A DNA stretch of 64,000 bases from positions 62,001-126,000 of the forward strand of contig NZ_CYSP01000005.1 in assembly GCF_001298735.1 (NCBI RefSeq). The letters are read 5' to 3'. A model generated the notes under the pieces. The model ran no database searches, was not told where the DNA came from, and was given only the letters and a program-made list of their open reading frames with translations. Every line of letters begins with the position of its first letter. Position 1 is the stretch's first letter. Source of the DNA: Propionispora sp. 2/2-37. Lineage in GTDB: Bacteria > Bacillota > Negativicutes > Propionisporales > Propionisporaceae. Positions 55,486 to 63,723 of this stretch are shown here, piece by piece. The translations under genes and the position numbers were made by a program.

Positions 55486-55500
55486 ATGATTAAGGAGTTG

Positions 55501-55520
55501 AACATCAGATGAGCAGATGT
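55501..55520. promoter_or_regulatory. Putative GntR operator overlapping the gene start
   Basis: AACATCAGATGA-GCA-GATGT, an ACATC/GATGT inverted repeat. The start ATG (55509) lies inside it. Seventeen of twenty bases are identical to the site at 56226-56245. Confidence 0.7.
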
Positions 55521-56207
55521 ATGTTTAGGGCGGCACCCCGTAAAAGATTAGTGGATGAAGTGATAAATCAAATACAGCAGCAAATTTTACTTGGCCATTT
55601 AAAGACAGGCGATAAAATCCCCAGTGAACCCGAACTGATGGCTTTGTTTGATGTGGGGCGTTCTACCGTCAGGGAAGCCGTTAAGGTTTTGGCTAATAAA
55701 GGCTTGCTTCAAGTTAAACAAGGAGAAGGAACTTTTGTCCTTGGCTGGCCAATACAGGATGAATCCCTGGAGCAGCGCTTACGGCGGGCTAATACTCTTG
55801 AGGTATATGAGGTCAGAAAGCTGCTAGAAGTGGAAATCGCCGGACTTGCTGCTCTACGGAGGACGCAGGCGGATCTGGACGAAATAGCTACTCAGTTGGA
55901 AAAGCAAAAACATGCTAAAGCAAACCAGGACAAAAATGAATATGTGGACAGTGATCTTGCCTTTCACATGGCGATAGCTATAGCGACACGTAACGAGGTG
56001 TTAACCGGTTTGTATGTTGATTTTGCCAATGTAACCAGAAAGGCTATTATTAATGAAGTAAATGATCCGGATATATTTCAAAACCAGGAAGACTATCATG
56101 AAAAACTATATGAGTCGATTAAAGAGCAAAATGCGGCAGCGGCAAAAGGCTGGACTGAAAAATATCTGGAAGATATGATTCAGATGATAAAAAAATTGCT
56201 TTTATAA
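55509..56207 (+). CDS. GntR-family (FadR subfamily) transcriptional regulator
   Basis: 232 residues. Winged HTH LKTGDKIPSEPELMALFDVG, RSTVREAVKVLANKGLLQVK, and an FCD ligand domain of helices (LEVYEVRKLLEVEIAGLAAL; metal-type Asp/His in DSDLAFHMAIAIAT). AAGGAG lies 11 nt before ATG 55509. The same 20-bp palindromic site occurs at its own start and before the next gene, so it probably controls both. FCD regulators usually respond to organic acids; the ligand is unknown. Confidence 0.93.
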   Translation: MSRCMFRAAPRKRLVDEVINQIQQQILLGHLKTGDKIPSEPELMALFDVGRSTVREAVKVLANKGLLQVKQGEGTFVLGWPIQDESLEQRLRRANTLEVYEVRKLLEVEIAGLAALRRTQADLDEIATQLEKQKHAKANQDKNEYVDSDLAFHMAIAIATRNEVLTGLYVDFANVTRKAIINEVNDPDIFQNQEDYHEKLYESIKEQNAAAAKGWTEKYLEDMIQMIKKLLL

Positions 56208-56225
56208 GTAACTTTTTATCATTAA

Positions 56226-56245
56226 AACATCAGATGATGCGATGT
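56226..56245. promoter_or_regulatory. Second putative GntR operator
   Basis: AACATCAGATGA-TGC-GATGT, flanked by TTAAA/TTTAA so that the inverted repeat extends to ~25 bp. It lies 32 bp before the deformylase-like gene. Confidence 0.7.
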
Positions 56246-56276
56246 TTAAATGATTTATATAATTAGGAGGGAAAAT

Positions 56277-56804
56277 ATGGCGGTTAAAGACATCTTGAAA
56301 TTAGGAGACCCAAGGCTGTATTCCAAATCGGAAGCTGTCTTGAAGGCGGAATGGAAAACAATAAACGGTATTGTAGAAGATCTCCATGATACGATGATGG
56401 ATTTTAGAAACAAGTATCATGCCGGCAGGGCGATAGCCGCTCCGCAGATTGGTGTCATGAAAAGAATGATTTATATGAATGTGGATCAGCCGGAAATCCT
56501 GATTAATCCTGTTCTTACGTTTCCGGATGAAGAAACCATGGAAATATGGGATGACTGCATGAGCTTTCCGGATCTTCTGGTGAAAGTGAACCGGTTTACA
56601 CGCTGTGTCCTTCAATATGTAGATAAAGACGGAAACCTGCAAGTGAAACATCTCGAAGGAGATTTGGCGGAATTAATCCAGCATGAGTATGATCATCTGG
56701 AGGGGATTTTGGCTGTTGACCGGGCAATTGACAGTCACTCCTTTGCTTTAAAATCGGCGGCAGTGAATCCAACCCTAAAAAATAGGAATGGTAGGACGAA
56801 CTAG
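56277..56804 (+). CDS. Divergent peptide deformylase-like protein
   Basis: 175 residues of the peptide deformylase fold. Motif 3 HEYDH (metal His pair and catalytic Glu) is intact. Motif 1 reads AGRAIAAPQIG in place of GxGLAAxQ, and motif 2 reads DDCMSFP in place of EGCLSxP, keeping the metal Cys. Such variants may deformylate poorly or act on another substrate. AGGAGG lies 7-8 nt before ATG 56277. It is cotranscribed with or co-regulated by the preceding GntR gene, which is unusual for a housekeeping deformylase. Confidence 0.85.
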   Translation: MAVKDILKLGDPRLYSKSEAVLKAEWKTINGIVEDLHDTMMDFRNKYHAGRAIAAPQIGVMKRMIYMNVDQPEILINPVLTFPDEETMEIWDDCMSFPDLLVKVNRFTRCVLQYVDKDGNLQVKHLEGDLAELIQHEYDHLEGILAVDRAIDSHSFALKSAAVNPTLKNRNGRTN

Positions 56805-56865
56805 CCCTTGGCATTTTCAAGGAAAAAAGCAAATAAAAAAACCACTCTGCCGTAAAGGAAGATTG

Positions 56866-58265
56866 TTATTTTTTTTGCTCCGGTGAATCTATAAACCAGG
56901 CTGCAGCCATACCGAGTGCTGCGGTACTTGCCGCCAGCAGGAAAACTTCAGGAAAGGCTTTTCCCAAGGCGATTTTATCAGCCGTAGCTGCCGTATAGTC
57001 ATTTTGCATTACCTGTGACAGGTAAAAGGCTGTCCGTTGCTGCATAAAGGCTCCAAATATCGTTGAACCAATGACTCCACCTAAATAGCGGATCATATTG
57101 AATAATCCGGAAGCCATACCCATTTGCTTTTGAGGAACCACATTGATCAGGTTGGTGTTCAATGGTGTGCTGGAAGCCCCTAAACCGACGCCCGTAGCGA
57201 TCAGCGCGGTAGCTAAAATCCAGTATGGACTCTGTACTGTCAGCCTGGAAAATAATCCGATGCCCGCGGTCAGAATCAGCATGCCATAAAAAATTAGTTT
57301 CTTTATGTCCGATTTATGGGAGAATCTGCCAACAATAGGTGACATGACCATGATTGAAATCGACAGCGGCAGAACTAAAACGCCGGCATGGGTTGGTGAA
57401 AAATCATGAACGTGCTGCAGATACATGGGGATTAACAACATACTGCCGAAAAGGGCAACACCTTGAAAAAAACCAACCGTGATAGTTGCAGTAAGCGATA
57501 AATTCATGAATAATTCAAGAGACAGTAAAGGATGGTTAGCCTTAATTTCCCGACGCAGCAGCAGGCCGGCAAACAGCAAAAACACTCCCGCAAGCAATAC
57601 AACTTCAGAACTCCGCCAACCGGCGGACGGCCCCAACGTAATACCTGACAATAGAGCGGTGAGCGCCGCGGTCAAGTAAACCGAACCGGGGAAATCGAAC
57701 CCTGTTGCGGACGGATTGGTATTTACGGATGGGATATGTGTAGTCCCTAGTAGTAAGATGCCTATGGCAAAAGGCAAATTGACGTAGAAGATACTATGCC
57801 AGCCAAAATGTTCAGTCAAAAATCCCCCAGGGTGGGACCGATTAAACTTCCGGCGGAAGAGATCATGCCCCACCAGCCGAGAATCTCACTGCGTTTGTGA
57901 AGCTCAAACGGACTAATAGCAAGGATCATGGCATTAGGCATAACGGCGGAGGCTCCTACCGCCTGGAGCATTCTGGATACCATCAGCAGCCAGAAACTGC
58001 CGGCAATAGAGCAGGAGAAGGAGGCTAAAGCAAAGATTGAGACACCTAACAGAAAAATTTTCTTGGTGCCATAAATGTCTCCCAAACTGCCAAAGATAGA
58101 CATGCCGATGGCATAAGGCAGCATATAACCGCTGTATAATAAAGTGGAGCTCTGAATGTCAATACTCAGGTCATTCATAAGTGTAGGCAGGGCCACATTA
58201 ACCATACTGGAATTTAATATGGACAGGAAAGTCCCGGTAAAGACCAGCATTAAGAATAGCGGCAT
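56866..58265 (-). pseudogene. DHA2-type (EmrB/QacA) drug exporter interrupted by a frameshift
   Basis: Two frames together encode a ~466-residue, 12-14-helix MFS exporter. The N-terminal part (58265 to about 57825) has SILNSSMVNVALPTLMNDL, FGSLGDIYGTKKIFLLGV and GWWGMISSAGSLIGPTLG; the C-terminal part (about 57828 to 56866) resumes at GFLTEHFGWHSIFYVNLPFA without a gap. The break is at a run of five G on the coding strand (57824-57828): one extra G restores the frame. ATG 58265 has GAAGGG ~11 nt upstream. Either the gene is dead, the run is phase-variable or there is a sequencing error. A TACAA/TTTGTA repeat (58290-58308) upstream could be an operator. Confidence 0.85.
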
Positions 58266-58436
58266 TGTATCATCAAACCCTTCTATAAAGTACAACGATT
58301 AATTTGTACCAAATGACAGGAGATAATACCAAATAAAATAGGCCGGACAGTGCCGGAGCAGGTAACGGCAGTTCTTTTGCTCCGCAGAAAAGGAGGAAGA
58401 AATCCGCTGCTGGTTTTTTACAAATAATTTAGCCCT

Positions 58437-58491
58437 GTTTATAAAATTTTTAAAAATACTTTAAAACAAGTTTATACTCTGTTTTTATAAT
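58437..58491 (+). promoter_or_regulatory. Regulatory box and promoter before the His-rich protein gene
   Basis: Box 58437-58466: GTTTATA, two bases, ATTTTTAAA, then ATACTTTA. TATAAT is at 58486-58491, 40 bp after the ATTTTT start, and there is no good -35, as in activator-dependent promoters. The same box and spacing occur at 61355-61409. Confidence 0.75.
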
Positions 58492-58521
58492 AGCCTCAGA
58501 ACAACTCAAGGAGGTTATTTA

Positions 58522-59193
58522 ATGAACAGGATTAAACTGTTGTATGATGTGATGAAAACGGTAAAAACGAAAGAGATGGTAACCGGAGTATGGCAAGCGC
58601 AAATCGAAAAAGATCGGGTAACCATATTTTCCATTCAAAATGAATTTGAGAAGAACCTGTCCACCGGGCAAACCAAAGCTAAAATAACTGCTGCGGTGGA
58701 TTATGAAGGAACGATGGACAGGCGTGGGCGTCATGCCGAAGAAACCGGTGGACGAACTTTTAAAGAACGGCATCATGGTTTTCACAACCATAGGCATCAT
58801 TGGCACGATCATCCTCGGGAAGGATTAAAAGCAAGGTTTAACAGGTATCTTTTTGCATTGAGTCTGCTAAATAACTTGCAGTTGGAAGAAAAGGAAGACG
58901 TTACCATAATATCACTTCACGCCCGTGATCTACCCGAAGATATGAAACAAATGCTGTACGGGAAAATAGACCGGCTGCTGGCACATCACCGCCATAGCTA
59001 CGATCTTGTAAACGAATGCGCTGCTGAGTATCTTGATATCATAATTCGTATAGATATCAATAAAAATTGTGAGGTGAAAAAAATCTCACTGTCAACTGCT
59101 GAAATTTCTAAAGATGTTCAGGCCGGACAATTCAATTTTAAAGCACAGGCGGAACTATCACTGCAATGGCAAAGTGAAGCTTATACATTGTAA
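58522..59193 (+). CDS. Histidine-rich protein of unknown function
   Basis: 223 residues, no signal peptide or membrane segment. A central stretch (about 88-104) reads HHGFHNHRHHWHDHPR and could bind divalent metals. The flanking parts are predicted mixed alpha/beta (MNRIKLLYDVMKTVKTKEMV; ISLHARDLPEDMKQMLYGKI). I recognise no family. AAGGAGG lies 7-8 nt before ATG 58522. It shares an upstream box with the fur-like gene and sits next to a two-component system whose kinase also has a His-rich N-terminus. A metal-related role is inferred. Confidence 0.7.
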   Translation: MNRIKLLYDVMKTVKTKEMVTGVWQAQIEKDRVTIFSIQNEFEKNLSTGQTKAKITAAVDYEGTMDRRGRHAEETGGRTFKERHHGFHNHRHHWHDHPREGLKARFNRYLFALSLLNNLQLEEKEDVTIISLHARDLPEDMKQMLYGKIDRLLAHHRHSYDLVNECAAEYLDIIIRIDINKNCEVKKISLSTAEISKDVQAGQFNFKAQAELSLQWQSEAYTL

Positions 59194-59478
59194 ACCGTAT
59201 GATATTGTTACTGACCGTGTACGCGTTGCCGGTGTTGTTTGGCGGCTTGTCCGGCAGGTCTGCCAGAGTTACGAAAAACAGATGATTTGAAAATTCGAAA
59301 TGAAGCATGTAACGGTGCGGAGGCTGTAAACCGATTTGCCTCCCGGAAAGCCATAACGTATCATCTTCAATTATAAACGGTGTGTAAAGCAAACACAGGC
59401 GTAGAATTTGTTTTGCGCCTTCGTTTGCTTTAACCTATAATTAAGTCTAAAGAACAATAACGTGCGGAAAAGGTGAGA
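59194..59478. other. Intergenic stretch between the His-rich protein gene and the kinase gene
   Basis: About 285 bp. An antisense frame at 59138-59392 has no ribosome binding site. No terminator or clear promoter was found. Confidence 0.4.
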
Positions 59479-60654
59479 ATGATGTGTAGACATGGGAGAC
59501 AGAAGCATATGCAGCCGGATACGGATAAACGGGAGCGGCTATTAGCTCATTCCGGTTTACAATATTTGCATCATCACCATCATCGCAGCCGGTTTTTGCG
59601 GCAGTATAAATATTTTCACTATCTTCGGCCGTTTGGCATCTTATTTACTCTTCTTGTTCTCTATTTGGCATTGAGCTGGGCTGACAGCAAAGAAATGATT
59701 ATTTTTTTTGTGGTCATACTTGCTTTGAAAGAAATGATTCACTTCTTTTTCCTATGGCGGCTGGAAAAAAACATATTTAAACCAATGATCAGTTTAAAGC
59801 AGGGACTAGATGAGGTTGCCAAAGGCAACTATACCACTAAAGTAAAAAATGAGCTGTACGGTGATCTGGGCAGCGTGATTGATGCGTTTAATGAAATGAC
59901 AGAGAAATTGTATGAGGGAGAGAAACTTCAGATAGAGTATGAAGAAAACCGCAAAGCACTGATTGCTAATATCTCGCATGATTTAAAAACGCCGATCACT
60001 GCCATTCAGGGTTATGTAGAGGCTTTGTTGGAAGGGGCGTTTAATACAGGAGAGAATAAACATAAGTACTTAAAGACCATTCATCATAATATCATTTATG
60101 TAAATAGATTAATTGATGATCTTTTTTTGTTTGCGAAGCTCGATATGCAAAAACTTGAATTTCAGTATCATTGCACTAAGATTCGTGCCTTTATGGAAGA
60201 CTTAATTGCGGAATATCAATTTGATTTTACAGAAAAAAACATTCAATTTCATTATGATGCTCAACTGGAGGAACACATTCAGGTGAGGCTGGATGGAAAG
60301 CGGTTTCATCAGGCCATCAGCAATATTTTGACTAATGCTGTTCAATATGGTCCGGCAACAGGGTTAGTTATACAGGTACGGCTGTACCGGCGAGAAAACT
60401 TTGCAGCAATTGACATCCAGGATAATGGACCGGGCATTCCGGCAGAAAAACTTGCTTTTGTTTTTGAACGCTTTTACCGTATTCATACGGAACGGCCTAA
60501 AGAGGCAGGCACGGGGCTTGGACTGGCTATTGCCAAAGAACTGATAGAGGCGCACGGAGGTCACATCACTCTTTCCAGCATGGAAAACCAGGGTAGCTGC
60601 TTCACCATCCTGCTGCCGCTCTGGCAGGAAGACCAAGGGGAGGTTGTAGAGTGA
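59479..60654 (+). CDS. Sensor histidine kinase with His-rich N-terminus
   Basis: About 391 residues. The cytoplasmic N-terminus has a LHHHHHRSRF run. Two membrane segments follow (about 55-70 and 75-95) with almost no extracytoplasmic loop, then HAMP, HisKA with ISHDLKTPITAIQGYVEALL, and HATPase (SNILTNAVQYG, DNGPGIPAEK, GTGLGLAIAKELIEAHGG). The lack of an outer sensor domain suggests it senses within the membrane or cytoplasm, perhaps metal through the His run. AAGGTGA precedes; ATG 59479 and 59482 are both possible. Its 3' end overlaps the response regulator by 4 nt. Confidence 0.92.
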   Translation: MMCRHGRQKHMQPDTDKRERLLAHSGLQYLHHHHHRSRFLRQYKYFHYLRPFGILFTLLVLYLALSWADSKEMIIFFVVILALKEMIHFFFLWRLEKNIFKPMISLKQGLDEVAKGNYTTKVKNELYGDLGSVIDAFNEMTEKLYEGEKLQIEYEENRKALIANISHDLKTPITAIQGYVEALLEGAFNTGENKHKYLKTIHHNIIYVNRLIDDLFLFAKLDMQKLEFQYHCTKIRAFMEDLIAEYQFDFTEKNIQFHYDAQLEEHIQVRLDGKRFHQAISNILTNAVQYGPATGLVIQVRLYRRENFAAIDIQDNGPGIPAEKLAFVFERFYRIHTERPKEAGTGLGLAIAKELIEAHGGHITLSSMENQGSCFTILLPLWQEDQGEVVE

Positions 60655-61340
60655 AACGCATTCTGATTATTGAAGATGACCTGGACATTGCAGAACTGGA
60701 ACGCGACTATTTGCAATTAAACGGGTATAAAACGGAAATTGTGCAAGATGGGCTAATTGGATTGAAAAAGGCGGCTTCCGGTCAATATGCGGCAGTGGTC
60801 GTGGATTTGATGCTCCCGAATAAAGATGGTTTTGAAATAATTAGGGAAATTAGAAAAAATCAGGAAATTCCGGTGATTGTCGTATCGGCAAAAAACGAAG
60901 ATATTGATAAGATCAGGGGACTCGATGTGGGCGCGGACGACTATTTAACAAAGCCCTTTAGCCCAGCCGAACTGGTGGCAAGAATAAAGGCTCACCTGAA
61001 ACGCTATCAACGGCTGAAAGGACCGGCAACTGCTCAGGAAGTGATACAGTACAAAGGGCTGGAAATCAATACGGCATCTCATAAAGTTTCGGTAAACGGT
61101 GATGAAATTCTGTTGACGACCAAAGAATATGACCTTTTATTCTTTCTGGCTTCCAATCCGAACATTGTTTTTAGTAAGGAACATATTTTCAATACGATCT
61201 GGGGTAATGAAAGCTTTGGAGACGCGGCGACCGTTGCCGTTCATATTCAAAAGATTCGCCGAAAGATTGAGAAAGACCCTGCAAATCCTGAATTTATTGA
61301 AACTTTATGGGGAACAGGATATCGCTTCAATCCGCTTTAA
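60651..61340 (+). CDS. OmpR-family response regulator
   Basis: 229 residues. Receiver domain (1-115): acidic pair in LIIEDDLDIAELE, phospho-acceptor Asp in VVDLMLPNKDG, the Lys in YLTKPFSPAELVA. Winged-helix output domain (about 130-228) with LLTTKEYDLLFFLASNPNIV and AVHIQKIRRKIEKDP. The start is GTG 60651 in a GTGA overlap with the kinase gene. A 30-bp box with identical -10 spacing lies upstream of both the preceding His-rich gene and the following fur-like gene, and this protein is the obvious candidate to bind it. Confidence 0.95.
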   Translation: MKRILIIEDDLDIAELERDYLQLNGYKTEIVQDGLIGLKKAASGQYAAVVVDLMLPNKDGFEIIREIRKNQEIPVIVVSAKNEDIDKIRGLDVGADDYLTKPFSPAELVARIKAHLKRYQRLKGPATAQEVIQYKGLEINTASHKVSVNGDEILLTTKEYDLLFFLASNPNIVFSKEHIFNTIWGNESFGDAATVAVHIQKIRRKIEKDPANPEFIETLWGTGYRFNPL

Positions 61341-61354
61341 AAATTTTTAAGTAT

Positions 61355-61409
61355 GTTTATAGTATTTTTAAATATACTTTACAGCCAATTTAATTTTTAA
61401 TTTTATAAT
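61355..61409 (+). promoter_or_regulatory. Second copy of the regulatory box with promoter
   Basis: Box 61355-61384: GTTTATA, two bases, ATTTTTAAA, then ATACTTTA; TATAAT at 61404-61409, 40 bp after the ATTTTT start, exactly as at 58437-58491. About 26 of 30 bases match the first copy. Confidence 0.75.
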
Positions 61410-61554
61410 AACCTTGCCAGAGCGGGAAAGGTTATTTTTTTGGAATAAACGTTCGCCGTATAGGCTATTTGGAGTTTTAGGCTTATCTTATGGTGGAACA
61501 CCGTGCACGGTACTGCAGTTGCTTTCATTCGGTAAACTCAGGAGGATTTTAGTC

Positions 61555-61998
61555 ATGAATATCTCTGTATTAAAGCAAAGACTCAACGGCAAATATAAGT
61601 TAACCCAGCAAAGACAAATGATTTTTCAGATTCTCAATAGTGATGAAAATCACCATTTCAGTGCCGAAGATATCTATGAAATTATTCGGCGGGAAAACCC
61701 GCAAATCGGGTTGGCAACTATATACCGAACCTTGGAGTTGCTCAATACTTTGGATATCGTCCAACAACTTGATTTTGGTGATGGACGTCATCGGTACGAA
61801 ATCAACGGACTGCACTCATTTCACTATCATGTAATTTGTGAATCCTGTGGTAAAGTTGCTGAGATAAAGAAAGATTTATTCGACAAGTTGGCTATCCCCA
61901 TAGATGGCATGCCGGGTTTTTCCATTCATGAATATCGCTTGTATGTTTACGGATGCTGTGAAGAGTGTCAACCCCAATCAGGCCATCCTGCATGCTAG
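61555..61998 (+). CDS. Fur-family metal-responsive regulator
   Basis: 147 residues. N-terminal winged helix (KLTQQRQMIFQILNSDENHH, then IGLATIYRTLELLNTLDIVQ) and a C-terminal dimerisation domain with regulatory metal ligands (HSFHYHVICESCGK) and the structural-zinc cysteines CESC and CCEEC. Fur, PerR and Zur cannot be separated safely from this. ATG 61555 has AGGAGG 9 nt upstream; an upstream in-frame extension to 61414 is unlikely to be translated. Its promoter carries the box shared with the His-rich gene, placing it in the two-component regulon. Confidence 0.92.
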   Translation: MNISVLKQRLNGKYKLTQQRQMIFQILNSDENHHFSAEDIYEIIRRENPQIGLATIYRTLELLNTLDIVQQLDFGDGRHRYEINGLHSFHYHVICESCGKVAEIKKDLFDKLAIPIDGMPGFSIHEYRLYVYGCCEECQPQSGHPAC

Positions 61999-62100
61999 TC
62001 ATCCATAATTATGCCTATAAAATTTTCCTGTCGGTTTCATTTATTTTAGCGATTTCGAATAAACCGGAAAATTGTGCGTAAAATTTACAGGGTGATAGTG

Positions 62101-62793
62101 ATGAAGCTATTAAACATTATTTTCCCATTAACACTGATAGCTGCTGTTTTAGTAGGCATAAAAGTAGAGGATCATATAGCAGATACTGCTGATGCCGTCA
62201 AAGAAGTAGCTACTTCACGGAAAGTCGTGGCATTAACCTTCGATGATGGGCCACTCGGGCGGACAACGCCGGCTATTTTGGATATTTTACAGGAGAAACA
62301 GGTAAAGGCGACCTTTTTTGTAGTGGGAGAACGGGCCGAACAGTTCCCGGAATTGGTAAAACGGGAAGAAAGGGACGGGCATGAAATCGGTAATCATACC
62401 TATAGTCATCCTAATTTGTTTTCCTTAACTAGAAATAATATTGATAAAGAAATTGAAAAAACAGATCAGATTATAACAAAAATGACTACAAAACCTTTAT
62501 TTTTTCGTCCTCCGGAAGGAAGATTTAATAAAAGTATCATCAATCTTGCCCGTGACAAAGGGTATACGGTTATCCTATGGTCAGTAGATCCTTTCGACTG
62601 GAGGCTTCATCCGGCAGGAGATACGGTGAATACAGTTTTAAAAAAGACGAAACCGGGGAGCATAATCCTCTTGCATGACGGAATATATCCTTCCACAACG
62701 CCCGAGGCTTTGAACTATATTATAGACAGTCTCAAAGACCGGGGGTATGAATTTCTTACTATCAGTCAGTTATTAGCAGAGAATGGGACATAA
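62101..62793 (+). CDS. Polysaccharide deacetylase (NodB domain)
   Basis: 230 residues: an N-terminal membrane anchor (LLNIIFPLTLIAAVLVGIKV), then a carbohydrate esterase 4 domain. Metal/catalytic motifs are ALTFDDGPLGRTTPAILDIL, HEIGNHTYSHPNLF, FFRPPEGRFNKSII, SVDPFDWRL and ILLHDG, all intact. It probably de-N-acetylates peptidoglycan or another N-acetylated glycan outside the membrane; family members take part in sporulation. ATG 62101 has AGGGTGA upstream; GTG 62074 would add nine residues. Confidence 0.93.
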   Translation: MKLLNIIFPLTLIAAVLVGIKVEDHIADTADAVKEVATSRKVVALTFDDGPLGRTTPAILDILQEKQVKATFFVVGERAEQFPELVKREERDGHEIGNHTYSHPNLFSLTRNNIDKEIEKTDQIITKMTTKPLFFRPPEGRFNKSIINLARDKGYTVILWSVDPFDWRLHPAGDTVNTVLKKTKPGSIILLHDGIYPSTTPEALNYIIDSLKDRGYEFLTISQLLAENGT

Positions 62794-62882
62794 TTTGGCG
62801 TTTTAATTTTTGCGGTCCAATAAGCCTGAAGGATAGTATAATACAGCAATATGGAAGACGATATTTCCTTAAATGGAAATTT

Positions 62883-62927
62883 CCAATACAACATCCCCGT
62901 TCGTTTCCGATGGGGATGTTGTATTGG
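62883..62927. other. Perfect 16-bp hairpin between convergent genes
   Basis: CCAATACAACATCCCC and its exact complement, 13-nt loop, without a clear T-tract. Likely a transcription stop for both sides. Confidence 0.65.
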
Positions 62928-62944
62928 TCCATAGATTGATGGTT

Positions 62945-63586
62945 TTAATATCCTACTGTGAACCGTTGACGGATAAATTGCGGGTTTTCAATTTCATTTA
63001 GAATGGCCACCGCCAGGTCGCCGACGGAAATTTGGCTTTCTCCCTGTTCATCCGTAACCGGATTGTCCTTTCCAAGCCGGAACTGACCGGTTTTATCTCC
63101 TTCGGTCAATTTGGGCGCAGGACTGATAAAAGTCCAATTCAGCTCCTTCTCATGACGCAGTTCTTCCAGCAGCTCCATCGGACCTTGAACGGCAGTTTTA
63201 AAGTCCTCGGGAATATGTACATCATATACCCGCTTTCCGGATGGCAGTATCAGACTTGCCGCACCGCCTACCACCAGAATTCGTTTTACCCGGGACAGCC
63301 TTGCTGCTTCGAGAATGGAAGCGTACCCTTTTTTATAATCCGCATACAGATTAGGATTCTTCCAACCGGAGTTGAAGGCACTGATAACCGCATCCTGATT
63401 CTCGAATATGGCTGCCAGCGCTTTGGTATCATTGACATCGAGTGAGACAGGAATAAGATGTTCTTCCTGGGTAGCAATCTTGTCGGTGTTACGGCTGATT
63501 GCCGTTACTTCATAGCCTCTGGAGAGCGCTTCCATAAGTAATTTTGAGCCTACAAAACCTGTGGCTCCGATTAAAGCGATTCTCAT
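62945..63586 (-). CDS. NAD(P)-binding SDR-type protein (YwnB/NmrA-like)
   Basis: 213 residues of the atypical short-chain dehydrogenase group. The cofactor motif RIALIGATGFVGSKLLMEAL and the segments VISAFNSGW, ILVVGGAASLILPSGKRVYD and NWTFISPAPKLTEGDKTGQF fit YwnB-type proteins, often induced by reactive electrophiles. Minus-strand AGGAGTG lies 7 nt before ATG 63586. It is divergent from an HxlR regulator, a common arrangement for such genes, and is probably its target. Confidence 0.87.
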   Translation of the reverse strand: MRIALIGATGFVGSKLLMEALSRGYEVTAISRNTDKIATQEEHLIPVSLDVNDTKALAAIFENQDAVISAFNSGWKNPNLYADYKKGYASILEAARLSRVKRILVVGGAASLILPSGKRVYDVHIPEDFKTAVQGPMELLEELRHEKELNWTFISPAPKLTEGDKTGQFRLGKDNPVTDEQGESQISVGDLAVAILNEIENPQFIRQRFTVGY

Positions 63587-63664
63587 AATAAACACTCCTT
63601 TTTGTTTACAATATCTGTCTAATTAGCTATAATACTATCATTGCGGTAAAAAACAAACAAGTAC

Positions 63665-63686
63665 TAAGTATTTTATTACATACTTA
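63665..63686. promoter_or_regulatory. Putative HxlR operator
   Basis: Inverted repeat TAAGTAT (63665-63671) and ATACTTA (63680-63686) with an 8-nt spacer, in the divergent region between the SDR-type gene and the HxlR gene. Further partial copies (AGTACT, ACTTACT) flank it. Confidence 0.55.
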
Positions 63687-63723
63687 ATAAAAACTTACTA
63701 TAAATGTATTAATGGAGGTTGTC

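Noticed and set aside
59138..59392. 84-residue minus-strand frame after the His-rich gene
   Set aside because: No ribosome binding site and it overlaps the end of the plus-strand gene.
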